From positions 74,978 to 138,977 of the forward strand of contig CAZEDB010000001.1 of assembly GCA_964510855.1 (NCBI GenBank): 64,000 nucleotides of DNA, in the 5' to 3' direction. Position 1 is the stretch's first letter. Each line of letters begins with the position of its first letter. Source of the stretch: UBA8828 sp964510855 (GTDB lineage Bacteria; Verrucomicrobiota; Verrucomicrobiia; Opitutales; UBA953). Both the position numbers and the translations under genes were made by a program. This document shows positions 25,178 through 33,439 of this stretch, piece after piece. The notes below the pieces were generated by a model that was not told the origin of the DNA, did no database searches, and saw only the letters and a list, made by a program, of their open reading frames with translations.

Positions 25178-27202
25178 ATGGCGGATGTCTCTCATCTTGT
25201 TATACCTTTTCGTGGCCCCGCCCGCGGGCTTGTGGCCGTGCCTGGATCGAAAAGTATTACCAACCGGGCTTTAATTTTAGCTGCCTTAGCCAACGGTGAA
25301 ACCGTCTTAGAGGGCGCTCTTTTTAGTCGCGACACCCACCTGCTTTGTCAGGCCTTACAAAATCTTAATTTTACGGTAGAGGCCGAACCTGCTGCTCAAC
25401 GTATTCGCATCGTTGGTCAGGCAGGTTTAATTCCTCTAAAGTCGGCCTCTCTTAAAGTCGGAAATGCTGGTACCGCCGCGCGTTTTCTTACCGCTATGTT
25501 AGGTTTAAGTAAGGGCGGCCGTTATGAATTAGATGGTGATACAGCCATGCGCGCCCGGCCGATGGCTGGGCTCCTAGGCGCTCTCGAACAAGGCGGTTGT
25601 CGGTTTACAACTCCCGAAGGTAAACCCGCCTTGGGCTTTCCATTTATTCTCGAGTCTAACGGACTTACTAAAACAACCCTGGTTTGTGATGCTAAGGCAT
25701 CTTCACAAATTTTATCGGCTTTATTAATGGTAATGCCGCTGGTTCCGGGGCTAAAAATCCAGCTCGAGGGTGCAACGGTTTCGGAACCCTTTGTGCTCAT
25801 GACAGAGCGCTTAATGGCCGCTTTTGGGCGACCCCTTGTACGCGAGGGATCAACTTGGAGTTGCCCCAACCCGGGCCCTTACTGCGCCCAGCCCCGTTAC
25901 TTGATTGAGCCAGATGCCACCGCCGCAAGTTACTTTATTGGGCTAGGGGCAGTGGCGGGTAAAGGTACGCGCTTACGTCTTAAGGGTTATAACAAAGATG
26001 GCCTACAAGGAGATGTCGCCTTTGCCCAAGTCGCCCAGGATTGCGGAGCCCAACTAAAACATGGGGCCGACTTTACCTTAGTTGAAAATTGGCAAGCCCA
26101 CCGTGGGGGCACATTTAATTTCAATGATTTTTCAGATACCTTTTTAACCTTAGCCGCTTTAGCGCCCCTTGCTGAGGGGCCCACAACCTTGACGGGCATT
26201 GGTCATACTCGAAAACAGGAAACCGATCGTGTCCTGGCTATGGCCACAGAGTTAGAGCGATTGGGGGTTAGGGTTGACCCAACTGCAGAAACATTACGTG
26301 CCGATCCCTCGCTGAGCACGCTTACGATTCACCCTTCTCGTTCAGCTTTGATTAAAGCCAGTAAGACTCAGCCCGTTTCTATTCATACCTATGAAGACCA
26401 TCGGATGGCGATGAGTTTTGGGATCTTAGGTTCTTATGATTTACACGGAGATGGTCGGCCCTGGCTTTCTATTGAAGATCCGGGCTGCGTTAGTAAGACC
26501 TTTCCTGATTTCTTTTCGGCTTTAGAAATCCTTCGCGGTAAATTTATCTGTGTCGCGGTTGATGGCGGCGCGGCTTCAGGAAAATCTTCTACCAGCCGCC
26601 TGCTCGCCGCTGAACAAGGTTTATTACATGTTGATACCGGTTCACATTACCGGGCGGTGACGCTCGCCTTGCTCCGTGCGGGGGGGAATGCCGAGCAACC
26701 TCATACGATTCCACTGCTGTTAGATAAACTTTCTTTATCCTCAACCATTCTAGGGCGGGCGGCTTGGGTTTCTATCTGTGGGACCATGCCCTCTCCCGAG
26801 GACTTAAGGTTACCCGAGGTAACCGCCTCAGTCTCTGCTTTCTCTGCTATTCCTGCGGTGCGCAGCTTCTTGCTTAATTACCAAAGGGATCAGGTCCGGC
26901 TCGCTGAAGAAGGCGGGTTTGCTGGAGTCGTGATGGAGGGTAGGGATATTGGTTCAGTAGTTTTACCTCAGGCTGAAGTCCGCATCTTCTTAGAGGCCGA
27001 CACCGCGGTGCGCAGTGCCCGTCGTGCGGCCGAAGGGGTGCGCGATGCCATCGCACAACGCGACCATGCCGATGCCTCACGAGCTACCGCACCCCTGACT
27101 TGTCCGGCTGGTGCAACGCGTATTGATAACACCCAGCTTTCTTTAGCTGAGGTGGTAGGTCAAATTGGACAGTTAATTAAAACGTCACGTCTGCGCGCAT
27201 GA
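25178..27202 (+). CDS. aroA-cmk: Fused EPSP synthase and cytidylate kinase
   Basis: One 674-residue frame joins two enzymes. Residues 1 to about 450 are 3-phosphoshikimate 1-carboxyvinyltransferase, with PGSKSITNRAL at 22-32, GNAGTAARF at 95-103, NFNDFSDTF (catalytic D320) and KQETDR (E348). Residues about 455-674 are cytidylate kinase, with the P-loop VDGGAASGKSS at 461-471, DTGSHYRA, and EGRDIGSVV. The frame is continuous with no stop or shift at the joint. The gene lies between tyrA (1 base) and plsC (4-base overlap). Separate aroA and cmk genes are often neighbours, so fusion is plausible evolution of an operon. Confidence 0.95.
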   Translation: MADVSHLVIPFRGPARGLVAVPGSKSITNRALILAALANGETVLEGALFSRDTHLLCQALQNLNFTVEAEPAAQRIRIVGQAGLIPLKSASLKVGNAGTAARFLTAMLGLSKGGRYELDGDTAMRARPMAGLLGALEQGGCRFTTPEGKPALGFPFILESNGLTKTTLVCDAKASSQILSALLMVMPLVPGLKIQLEGATVSEPFVLMTERLMAAFGRPLVREGSTWSCPNPGPYCAQPRYLIEPDATAASYFIGLGAVAGKGTRLRLKGYNKDGLQGDVAFAQVAQDCGAQLKHGADFTLVENWQAHRGGTFNFNDFSDTFLTLAALAPLAEGPTTLTGIGHTRKQETDRVLAMATELERLGVRVDPTAETLRADPSLSTLTIHPSRSALIKASKTQPVSIHTYEDHRMAMSFGILGSYDLHGDGRPWLSIEDPGCVSKTFPDFFSALEILRGKFICVAVDGGAASGKSSTSRLLAAEQGLLHVDTGSHYRAVTLALLRAGGNAEQPHTIPLLLDKLSLSSTILGRAAWVSICGTMPSPEDLRLPEVTASVSAFSAIPAVRSFLLNYQRDQVRLAEEGGFAGVVMEGRDIGSVVLPQAEVRIFLEADTAVRSARRAAEGVRDAIAQRDHADASRATAPLTCPAGATRIDNTQLSLAEVVGQIGQLIKTSRLRA

Positions 27203-27843
27203 TTCTTCCTTCACGCAACCCTTCCTACCATTTTGTCTACCATGGCGGGCGGGTTTTAATGGAAACTTTTGCTACGGTGGAGGCAGATGGGTGGGACCTC
27301 TTACCTCCTGGACCTTGCTTAGTTGCTAGCAACCACCAGAGCATGCTCGACCCGCCTTTAGTTGGCGGTCTACTGCCCGAAGAAATTGCGTTTGTTGCGC
27401 GTAAGACCCTGTTTGAAAATCCCTTGTTTGGTTGGATTATTCGAGGTTGTCGTGCCCTTCCCTTAGACCGAGATGATGCCGATCTTGGAGCCATTCGTCG
27501 GGCTTTGGCAGTTTTAGCAGAGGGCAGAAAACTCTTAATCTTTCCTGAGGGTACACGCAGCCAAGACGGTATTATTATGCCAGCGAAAGCGGGGGCTGGG
27601 TTACTCGCTTTAAAATCGGGCGTGCCCGTTATCCCTGTGCGCATTCGCGGGGCGAGAGATGTTTTACCCCGTGGCGGCTGGATACCTTCTGGTGCGGCCC
27701 GTATTAGGGTTCGTTTTGGTAAGCCCTTGCTTACTCAAGAGCTTGACCCAGGGAAACAACACCCGGGGCGTTACCTAGAGGCTTCACGGCGCATCCTGGC
27801 CGCTATTAGCGCCCTACCTGATAGTGACGACCCTGGTCTTTAA
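27199..27843 (+). CDS. plsC: 1-acyl-sn-glycerol-3-phosphate acyltransferase
   Basis: PlsC makes phosphatidic acid at the inner membrane. The catalytic HX4D motif is H46 to D51 (NHQSMLD) and the glycerophosphate-binding motif is FPEGTRS at 115-121. Length (214 residues) is normal. It overlaps aroA-cmk by four bases. Its stop codon overlaps that of convergent dnaN (TAA 27841-27843 against 27842-27840). Confidence 0.92.
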   Translation: MILPSRNPSYHFVYHGGRVLMETFATVEADGWDLLPPGPCLVASNHQSMLDPPLVGGLLPEEIAFVARKTLFENPLFGWIIRGCRALPLDRDDADLGAIRRALAVLAEGRKLLIFPEGTRSQDGIIMPAKAGAGLLALKSGVPVIPVRIRGARDVLPRGGWIPSGAARIRVRFGKPLLTQELDPGKQHPGRYLEASRRILAAISALPDSDDPGL

Positions 27844-28967
27844 GCCGTCACGCGCTGCGGCATGACCACACAGAGGAAGGGTTCTTTCAGCCCACGTAGA
27901 ACCCCCGCATCGGTGTCGGACTTAATTTCTAGATCAATTTCATCTTCGGTCACGGCCTTAAGGGGCTCGATTAGGTAAGTAGGATTAAAGGCAATCGCTA
28001 CATCCGTACCTTCGTATTTCACGACGATGGACTCGCTGGCTTCACCCGCTGCCGAGCGTGCGCTGATCTCTAAAGTTTGTTTAGACTTACTTGCGCTTAG
28101 ATGAACGGTGTTCGAGCGCTCGTCGGTCATCAGGGCTGCACGTTGCACCGCCTCTAAGAATTTTTCGCGCTCTAGCCTTACCTTGAAACCGGTGTCTTTG
28201 GGGATCACCTGGCGGTAGTTCGGGTAATTACCCTCTACCACCCGAGATATTAAAAGGATTTTGTCCACGAAACCTTCGTCGTTTTTAGGGACCTCAATTT
28301 CAAATGAAACCTGGCGGTCATTGTGGCCAAAAATAACTTTTCCGGTCTTCAGCATCCTGCTGAGTTCAGAGATGGTGCGGGCGGGCAAGATAATGCCTGC
28401 CGAGGCCTCACCGCCCTTGCGGGCGAGTTCTGATTTCGCTAAACGACGTCCGTCGGTAGCAACAACGTTAAGTTTTTCCGCTTCGAATTCAAAAAATACG
28501 CCGTTCAAAATATAACGATTTTCGTCGTTCGATTGGGCGTAACTGACCCGTCGTAAAATGGCTCCAAGTGCTTCTTGGTCGAGTTCGGCTCCGCTGCCTC
28601 CCGCCGGGGTAATTACAGGAGGGAACTGCTCTGCGCCCATGCCAGAAATTTGGAAGGTGGCAGAACCGGAACCAATTTTAACTCGCTCCTTGCCGTTAAG
28701 TTCAACTGACACATCCGCGCTGGGAAGAGTACGTATGATCGTGGCTAGACGTTTTACGGGTAGCGTGATGCGGCCTGGGGTTGAAACCACGGCTTTAATT
28801 TTACAGCTAACCGCGATGTCGATCACGGTGGTGGTGAGGGTAACCGTTTCGCCTTCAGCCTCGATTAAAACGTTCTGTAAAATCGGCATGGTTACCCGCG
28901 ATCCGACGATGTTGGAAACGCAAGCAAGGCCGTTAAAGAAATGATTTCGGTTAACCTTAAACTTCAT
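27840..28967 (-). CDS. dnaN: DNA polymerase III beta sliding clamp
   Basis: The 375-residue clamp holds replicative polymerase on DNA. The N-terminus MKFKVNRNHFFNGLACV, the repeated three-domain pattern, and the C-terminal ending LKEPFLCVVMPQ(R) match the family, whose last residues are usually MPMR. dnaA and recF, common neighbours, are not in the window. A 252-base spacer separates it from pssA upstream and probably holds its promoter. Confidence 0.95.
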   Translation of the reverse strand: MKFKVNRNHFFNGLACVSNIVGSRVTMPILQNVLIEAEGETVTLTTTVIDIAVSCKIKAVVSTPGRITLPVKRLATIIRTLPSADVSVELNGKERVKIGSGSATFQISGMGAEQFPPVITPAGGSGAELDQEALGAILRRVSYAQSNDENRYILNGVFFEFEAEKLNVVATDGRRLAKSELARKGGEASAGIILPARTISELSRMLKTGKVIFGHNDRQVSFEIEVPKNDEGFVDKILLISRVVEGNYPNYRQVIPKDTGFKVRLEREKFLEAVQRAALMTDERSNTVHLSASKSKQTLEISARSAAGEASESIVVKYEGTDVAIAFNPTYLIEPLKAVTEDEIDLEIKSDTDAGVLRGLKEPFLCVVMPQRVTA

Positions 28968-29219
28968 GATGGGTTAACTGTGAACCATCTCATCTGCCTT
29001 TGGCAACCATCCACTATACCCAGAACTGTATCTCTTTATAGGGTTCTTTATTTATAAGGTTAATCATAGTACATAGTTAGCCCTTAAGCGTGAATTAAGC
29101 CGCAACCCCCTGCTAGACAGCACTTATGTTATAAGTCAGGGTGTGAAAGTAGGGTGAATAAACCTTAACTTATTAACGGGTAGAGTTACCGACCAGTTTT
29201 ACACACCCCATTCACAGCT
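28968..29219. promoter_or_regulatory. AT-rich spacer upstream of dnaN
   Basis: This is the longest gene-free stretch in the window. It is visibly more AT-rich than the genes around it and should contain the dnaN promoter. It holds an inverted repeat ACTTAT-GTT-ATAAGT (29122-29136) and three weak DnaA-box-like sites: 29153-29161 (reverse strand, 8 of 9 to TTATNCACA), 29197-29205 (8 of 9) and 29208-29216 (7 of 9). No exact DnaA box is present, so an origin role is speculative. Confidence 0.35.
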
Positions 29220-30092
29220 TCATTCCGAAGGTTCATCATCGGGTGCGGGATCGGTTTCTTCACGCCGCAGCAGGAAGAAATGCCGGTAAATACCATAAAA
29301 GATGAAGCCGCCAAAAATCGCTGGCACCGCTAACTCTTTAAACCTGAAGGCGGCCAATAAGGTAACGATTAACAAAACAAAACCCATCGTACGGGCCCGG
29401 GCATTCCAGGTCACTGCCTTTAGGCTGGGGAATCTAATATTACTTACCATGAGCCACGAGAGCAGGAGCATTAAGGGGAGTAACGTCCAGCCTAGTAACT
29501 CGCGGTGGCGCTCTAAGCCCGCCGGATCATCGCGGAGAATGTAAGCTAATACTAAAACCACCGACGCCACCATACCTGCAGCAGCAGGTGATGGGAGACC
29601 GACAAAATCTCCCCCGCTTGCCCGCTTTTCATTTCCTGGCACCAGCGGATTTGTCAGCACATTAAAACGAGCCAACCGCACCCCTGCACACACCAGATAG
29701 ATAAACGCGAACAGCCAAGTAGCTAAGCGAAGGTCTTCATCTTGTCCTGGTTGAATCAGTAAAAAACAGGCCATTAAAGCCGGCGCCATGCCGAAAGAAA
29801 TTGTATCCGCAATGGAATCAAATTCTGCCCCAAAAAGGGACTGTCGTCCGGAGGCACGGGCTACGCGCCCATCAAAAAGATCAAATACACAAGCGATGAC
29901 GATAAACCAAACCGCCCAAATATAGTGATTCGCCCGGGTCGCAGCTTCTGCCACATCAGTTACAAATCGCGCCTCAATGCAGTGTTTAATCGAGAGAAAG
30001 CCGCAAAGCATATTGCCGGCGGTAAAAAAGTTCGGGAGTAAGTAAATCCGCGCCGCTTCTTCAGGCGTGGTATACTGGGGTTTAGGATCCAT
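29220..30092 (-). CDS. pssA: CDP-diacylglycerol-serine O-phosphatidyltransferase
   Basis: PssA makes phosphatidylserine, precursor of phosphatidylethanolamine. The CDP-alcohol phosphotransferase motif is complete: D74, G75, A78, R79, G88, D92 and D96 in DGRVARASGRQSLFGAEFD followed by SIAD. Several membrane helices follow, and the tail is acidic. Length is 290 residues. Its ATG lies inside the end of the RelE-fold gene (11-base overlap), so translation is probably coupled. Confidence 0.93.
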   Translation of the reverse strand: MDPKPQYTTPEEAARIYLLPNFFTAGNMLCGFLSIKHCIEARFVTDVAEAATRANHYIWAVWFIVIACVFDLFDGRVARASGRQSLFGAEFDSIADTISFGMAPALMACFLLIQPGQDEDLRLATWLFAFIYLVCAGVRLARFNVLTNPLVPGNEKRASGGDFVGLPSPAAAGMVASVVLVLAYILRDDPAGLERHRELLGWTLLPLMLLLSWLMVSNIRFPSLKAVTWNARARTMGFVLLIVTLLAAFRFKELAVPAIFGGFIFYGIYRHFFLLRREETDPAPDDEPSE

Positions 30093-30441
30093 GCGGAGGT
30101 TTTTCTAAATAGGTCCAGAAGGCTTTATTAGCCTCGAGTGAGGGCTCATCGATATCTACCGGCAGGCGGCTCCGGAAAGCAAAGTCGGAGAACGTGTTAC
30201 GATGAAGAATAAAATGCGCATGAAGCGATTCACCTTTAGATTCAAAATAAATTCGGAAGTCACCCACCCTTAAACGCAAATAGGTATGACCTTCACGGCG
30301 CACTTTTCCTAAACTCGGATTTCCTTTAATAAGGTCTTCAGCCGTTAAACCCGTAAAGGCCTCAACCACCGTCATCTGCTCAAGGGTAGGAATACGATTA
30401 AGCTCACCCATCGCCTGATCACTAAAAGTAACTTGAAACAT
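30082..30441 (-). CDS. RelE/ParE-superfamily protein without a partner antitoxin
   Basis: The 119-residue protein fits the RelE/ParE fold: an N-terminal strand-helix (FQVTFSDQAMGELNRI), the central strand pair KVRREGHTYLRLRVGDFRIYFE at about 46-67, and HAHFILHRNTF near 74-84, plus a C-terminal extension of about 35 residues. Such proteins are usually mRNA-cleaving or gyrase toxins with an antitoxin beside them. Here no antitoxin-sized gene lies on either side; pssA overlaps it by 11 bases downstream and a 115-base spacer lies upstream. A domesticated or regulatory role is possible. Confidence 0.75.
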   Translation of the reverse strand: MFQVTFSDQAMGELNRIPTLEQMTVVEAFTGLTAEDLIKGNPSLGKVRREGHTYLRLRVGDFRIYFESKGESLHAHFILHRNTFSDFAFRSRLPVDIDEPSLEANKAFWTYLEKPPHGS

Positions 30442-30556
30442 TAGGAGAAGAAGATGGAGCCCTGCCCTTGCGCTGGCAAACTACAAACCACAAGCAGCCA
30501 CCCCACCAAGGTTGGTTTATAGACCACCTTTTGAAGGATGAAAAACGTGTGTAGCT

Positions 30557-31027
30557 TTATTTATCTAACAATTCCTGAAATTTACCTAGATTACGACCGT
30601 TGGCGGTAAGCAACTTGCCGTCCTTGCCTAAAACCAAGAGCGTTGGAATGCCGCTAATGTTGTTCTTCTCCATTAATCCCATGCCAGATGCTGATTTAAA
30701 AGGCGTAGCGGCCCAAGGCATGCCGGCCTTCTTCATGTAAGCCAACATGGCAGACTTAGAACCATCTAAACTCACAAAAACCACCGCCATCTTAGCAGAG
30801 TTTTTTTCTGCAAACTTTACTAATTGAGGCGAGAAGGTTCGGCAGGGGCCGCACCACTCCGCGGAGAAATACACCGCCACCACTTTACCTTTAAGCGTGC
30901 TTACAGCTACGGGCTTACCCTCGGCATTAACCAAGCCCTCTTTAAAGATAGTAGACCAATCAAAGTCTGCCGCTATCGACTGGGCACAGGCGAGGAGGGA
31001 GGTGGCTAAGATGAATAAGGTGCGCAT
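30557..31027 (-). CDS. Exported thioredoxin-like protein
   Basis: This 156-residue protein has a signal peptide (MRTLFILATSLLACAQSIAA) and a thioredoxin fold with the redox pair C59-C62 in EWCGPCR. The pattern KVVAVYFSAEWCGPC, then VVFVSLDG and GIPTLLVL, resembles TlpA/nucleoredoxin-like proteins. It probably works on disulfides in the periplasm. It lies alone between the DUF5069 gene (36-base spacer) and the RelE-fold gene on the same strand. Confidence 0.87.
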   Translation of the reverse strand: MRTLFILATSLLACAQSIAADFDWSTIFKEGLVNAEGKPVAVSTLKGKVVAVYFSAEWCGPCRTFSPQLVKFAEKNSAKMAVVFVSLDGSKSAMLAYMKKAGMPWAATPFKSASGMGLMEKNNISGIPTLLVLGKDGKLLTANGRNLGKFQELLDK

Positions 31028-31063
31028 GGGTAAGAAGTAAGCGTTGTGGGTAGAAGGTTCCGT

Positions 31064-31519
31064 CTAAACAAGACCTTTAAATGAGGCGTGATCGTCGAGG
31101 TCGAGGAGTTCAAACCAAGTCCCGACATCAGTCCGGGCAGCGCCTGCCGGCGTAGAAGCCTGAAGACTACTCAGCTTCGCCCGCTTTTCAGGGGTAGTAG
31201 GTACTCGACTCTCATGCCAATGGCTAAACGCTACGATTTCGTGCGGAAGGCGCTTAAATCGTGCCTGAGCCTCAATCCACGCCAACAGCGCTCCATCACC
31301 CAAACCCTTGGCAACTTCCTGTTTGAGGGCCTCAGGGTCGATGCCGACAAAATCCAAAAAATAACCATCTAACGAACAGCCGTATTCATAATCCCCTTGT
31401 TTGCCTTTAAGGGTGGCGCGGCACTTATCGAGCATCCGGGGTAAGATGACATAGCCGCCGAGGCGCACCCGGGGGCTTCGCGGGGCGTGTTGCGTTAGAT
31501 CATAAGGGTCGTAGGCCAT
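31064..31519 (-). CDS. DUF5069-like protein
   Basis: The protein (151 residues from ATG 31519; the frame also opens at TTG 31531) begins AYDPYDLTQHAPRSPRVRLGGYVILPRMLDKC, the pattern I associate with DUF5069, a soluble family of unknown function. It has no membrane segment or signal peptide. It is divergent from the hemX-like gene across an AT-rich region that contains an inverted repeat. Function is unknown. Confidence 0.75.
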   Translation of the reverse strand: MAYDPYDLTQHAPRSPRVRLGGYVILPRMLDKCRATLKGKQGDYEYGCSLDGYFLDFVGIDPEALKQEVAKGLGDGALLAWIEAQARFKRLPHEIVAFSHWHESRVPTTPEKRAKLSSLQASTPAGAARTDVGTWFELLDLDDHASFKGLV

Positions 31520-31553
31520 AACAAAGCCCAAACCAAGCAGGCTGGGGCGTCAA

Positions 31554-31580
31554 TTGATAACATAAATCATTCTTTATCAA
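31554..31580. promoter_or_regulatory. Inverted repeat in the DUF5069/hemX divergent spacer
   Basis: TTGATAA at 31554-31560 and TTATCAA at 31574-31580 form perfect 7-base arms with a 13-base centre. This could be an operator for one or both divergent genes. The right arm reads TTATCAACA, 8 of 9 bases of a DnaA box, but it is a single site. Confidence 0.35.
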
Positions 31581-31605
31581 CAGAATAAGTAATATACACC
31601 AATAC

Positions 31606-31633
31606 TTGCCATTTTGACACACCTACTTATAAA
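31606..31633 (+). promoter_or_regulatory. Predicted sigma-70 promoter for hemX-hemA-ntrC
   Basis: TTGCCA (31606-31611) and TATAAA (31628-31633) are each 5 of 6 to consensus, with a 16-base spacer. Transcription would start near 31640, about 7 bases before ATG 31647, so the mRNA would have a very short leader. Confidence 0.5.
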
Positions 31634-31646
31634 ACCCTGCCTCTAA

Positions 31647-32408
31647 ATGGAGTTTTTGATACCCAGCCTGCGTTTTGCTGCCCTGCTCTTTTTGGGAGCT
31701 GCCCTGGCTGATTGGTTGGGTCGTTCTCGGGGTTGGACAGCTCTAGGAGACTCAAGTCGCTGGGGGCTTCGCCTTGGTTGGGTGGTTCTTACTGCAACCC
31801 TCGCAGGGTTTGGCCTCGCGGGCTTTGGGAGTTCGGCAGGGATTCTTGGTTGGATTGCCTGGGGCACGGCCGGCCTAGCGCTTTTCTTAGACCTAACTTT
31901 TGGTCACCGACTCCCCTCATGGTTAGTAGGTACGGTTGCTGGGGTAGCAGTAGGCTTTGCCTCGGCCTTAAACTTTATACCCGGTGATACCCAGCCGTGG
32001 ATTACCCTCCATATTGCCTCAGCTATTTTAGCTTACTGTCTTTTAACCGCCCAAGGTGTTAATGCGGCAGTCTACTTGCTACAAGATCGTGCCCTAGTGA
32101 AGCGCAACTTTGGCGGCATTTATGCCTTTCTTCCGCCCTTAGTTCCACTCGATCGCATCGGTCACCAATTATTAGGCGCCGCGGTTTGGATGTTAGGATT
32201 AGCGTTAGTGATTGGAGTAGTGGGAAGCCTGCAGGGTCTTCCTGTATCGCCCCTAAAACTTAGCGCGTCCGCAGTGACCTGGGTTGCCGCCAGTTTAGTT
32301 TTATTGTTTCGAAGGCGCGGGTCGTTATCGGGCGCCGCATTTGCGCGTGCCTGTCTCGGGATTTTAATTCCTGCCCTACTTGCCCTCTCGGTCTCTCTTC
32401 CAAGATGA
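31647..32408 (+). CDS. HemX/CcsA-like membrane protein
   Basis: This 253-residue protein has about eight membrane segments and the CcsA-family feature PWITLHIASAILAYCLLTA near residues 116-134, followed by YLLQDRAL. CcsA-type proteins handle heme for cytochrome c assembly, while the related HemX is encoded next to hemA and affects glutamyl-tRNA reductase level. The direct 4-base overlap with hemA favours the HemX reading, though the two cannot be separated on sequence alone. Confidence 0.8.
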   Translation: MEFLIPSLRFAALLFLGAALADWLGRSRGWTALGDSSRWGLRLGWVVLTATLAGFGLAGFGSSAGILGWIAWGTAGLALFLDLTFGHRLPSWLVGTVAGVAVGFASALNFIPGDTQPWITLHIASAILAYCLLTAQGVNAAVYLLQDRALVKRNFGGIYAFLPPLVPLDRIGHQLLGAAVWMLGLALVIGVVGSLQGLPVSPLKLSASAVTWVAASLVLLFRRRGSLSGAAFARACLGILIPALLALSVSLPR

Positions 32409-33439
32409 GCACGAGCAAAGGTCCATCTTTAGTAGCACTTAGCGCAACCCACCGCACGGCGGGTATCGATGCGCGAGCCGCCTTTGCTTTAACGAGCGAG
32501 GGAGAGTCGCGATTTTATGAAGTTGTACGCCAAGCCGGCGTCGCAGAAGCCGTTTTAATAGCGACCTGTAATCGTCTGGAAGCATATGTGGTCGGCGACG
32601 AAGCTGTAGCCCTACACGCGCGTAATGCCTTGGCTTTTGCCGCGGGCGATGGCGCCGCAGGCTTAGATACCCACTTGCGTGCTTTGCCAGGCGCGGCAGC
32701 CGTTGAACATCTTTTTTCAGTTACCGCAGGGCTCGATTCACAAATGCTGGGTGAGGCTGAAATTGCTGGACAAGTTAAAACGGCCTATGGCGATGCGCTT
32801 GCCCGCGGCATGACCGGGCCCGTACTTAACCGAATTTTTCAACGTGCCTTTCAAGCCGCGGCTTGGGCACGAACCCACACGGGTATTGGTCAAGGCCAGG
32901 TTAGCTTAGGCAATGTGGCAGTTGATTTTGCTGAGCGAGCCTTCGGCTCACTTTCGGAGGCGCGCGTTTTAATTTTAGGTACAGGCGATGCTGGCAGGCG
33001 GGTGGCTCAAGCTTTAGTTTCACGAGGAGCGGGTACACTCACGGTAGCTTCGCGAACCTTCACCCATGCGGCCGAACTTGCGGCCGAACTTGGTGGTGCC
33101 GCACTTGAACTCACTCCGGCGCTTTCACAAATTCACGGGCACGATGTTATTATCGGCTGTGCCACAGTGGAACGTCCCTTGTTGATTAAAGCCGAGGCTG
33201 ACCAAGCGTTGCAGCGTCGCCAAGGCCGCCCGTGGCTCTTGGTAGATCTAGGTGTACCGAGAAATATGGACCCTCAGATTCGTCAACTTGCTGGGGCTTA
33301 TCTAGCCGACTTGGATGACCTGGCAGCGGTTGCTAATATCAACCAACGTGCTCGTGAGATTGAAGCCACTCGAGCCCGGGCGGCTCTCGCAGAACGTGCC
33401 GCACGTGCTTTTGCCGCCACCCCTGCCAACCCCTCATGA
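32405..33439 (+). CDS. hemA: Glutamyl-tRNA reductase, short C-terminus
   Basis: HemA makes glutamate-1-semialdehyde from Glu-tRNA, the first step of C5 heme synthesis. The catalytic cysteine is C55 in ATCNRLE, and the family signature SVTAGLDSQMLGEAEI is at about 110-125. A NADPH domain with LGTGDAGRRVA follows. At 344 residues it is about 70 shorter than E. coli HemA, ending about 35 residues after NINQRAREIEATRA, so most of the C-terminal dimerisation domain is missing. It overlaps the gene before and the ntrC-like gene after by four bases each. Confidence 0.92.
   Translation: MSTSKGPSLVALSATHRTAGIDARAAFALTSEGESRFYEVVRQAGVAEAVLIATCNRLEAYVVGDEAVALHARNALAFAAGDGAAGLDTHLRALPGAAAVEHLFSVTAGLDSQMLGEAEIAGQVKTAYGDALARGMTGPVLNRIFQRAFQAAAWARTHTGIGQGQVSLGNVAVDFAERAFGSLSEARVLILGTGDAGRRVAQALVSRGAGTLTVASRTFTHAAELAAELGGAALELTPALSQIHGHDVIIGCATVERPLLIKAEADQALQRRQGRPWLLVDLGVPRNMDPQIRQLAGAYLADLDDLAAVANINQRAREIEATRARAALAERAARAFAATPANPS

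Noticed and set aside
30500..30540. Imperfect hairpin AAGGTTGGT/ACCACCTT downstream of the thioredoxin-like gene
   Set aside because: It has a bulge and no T-run on either strand, so I do not call it a terminator.
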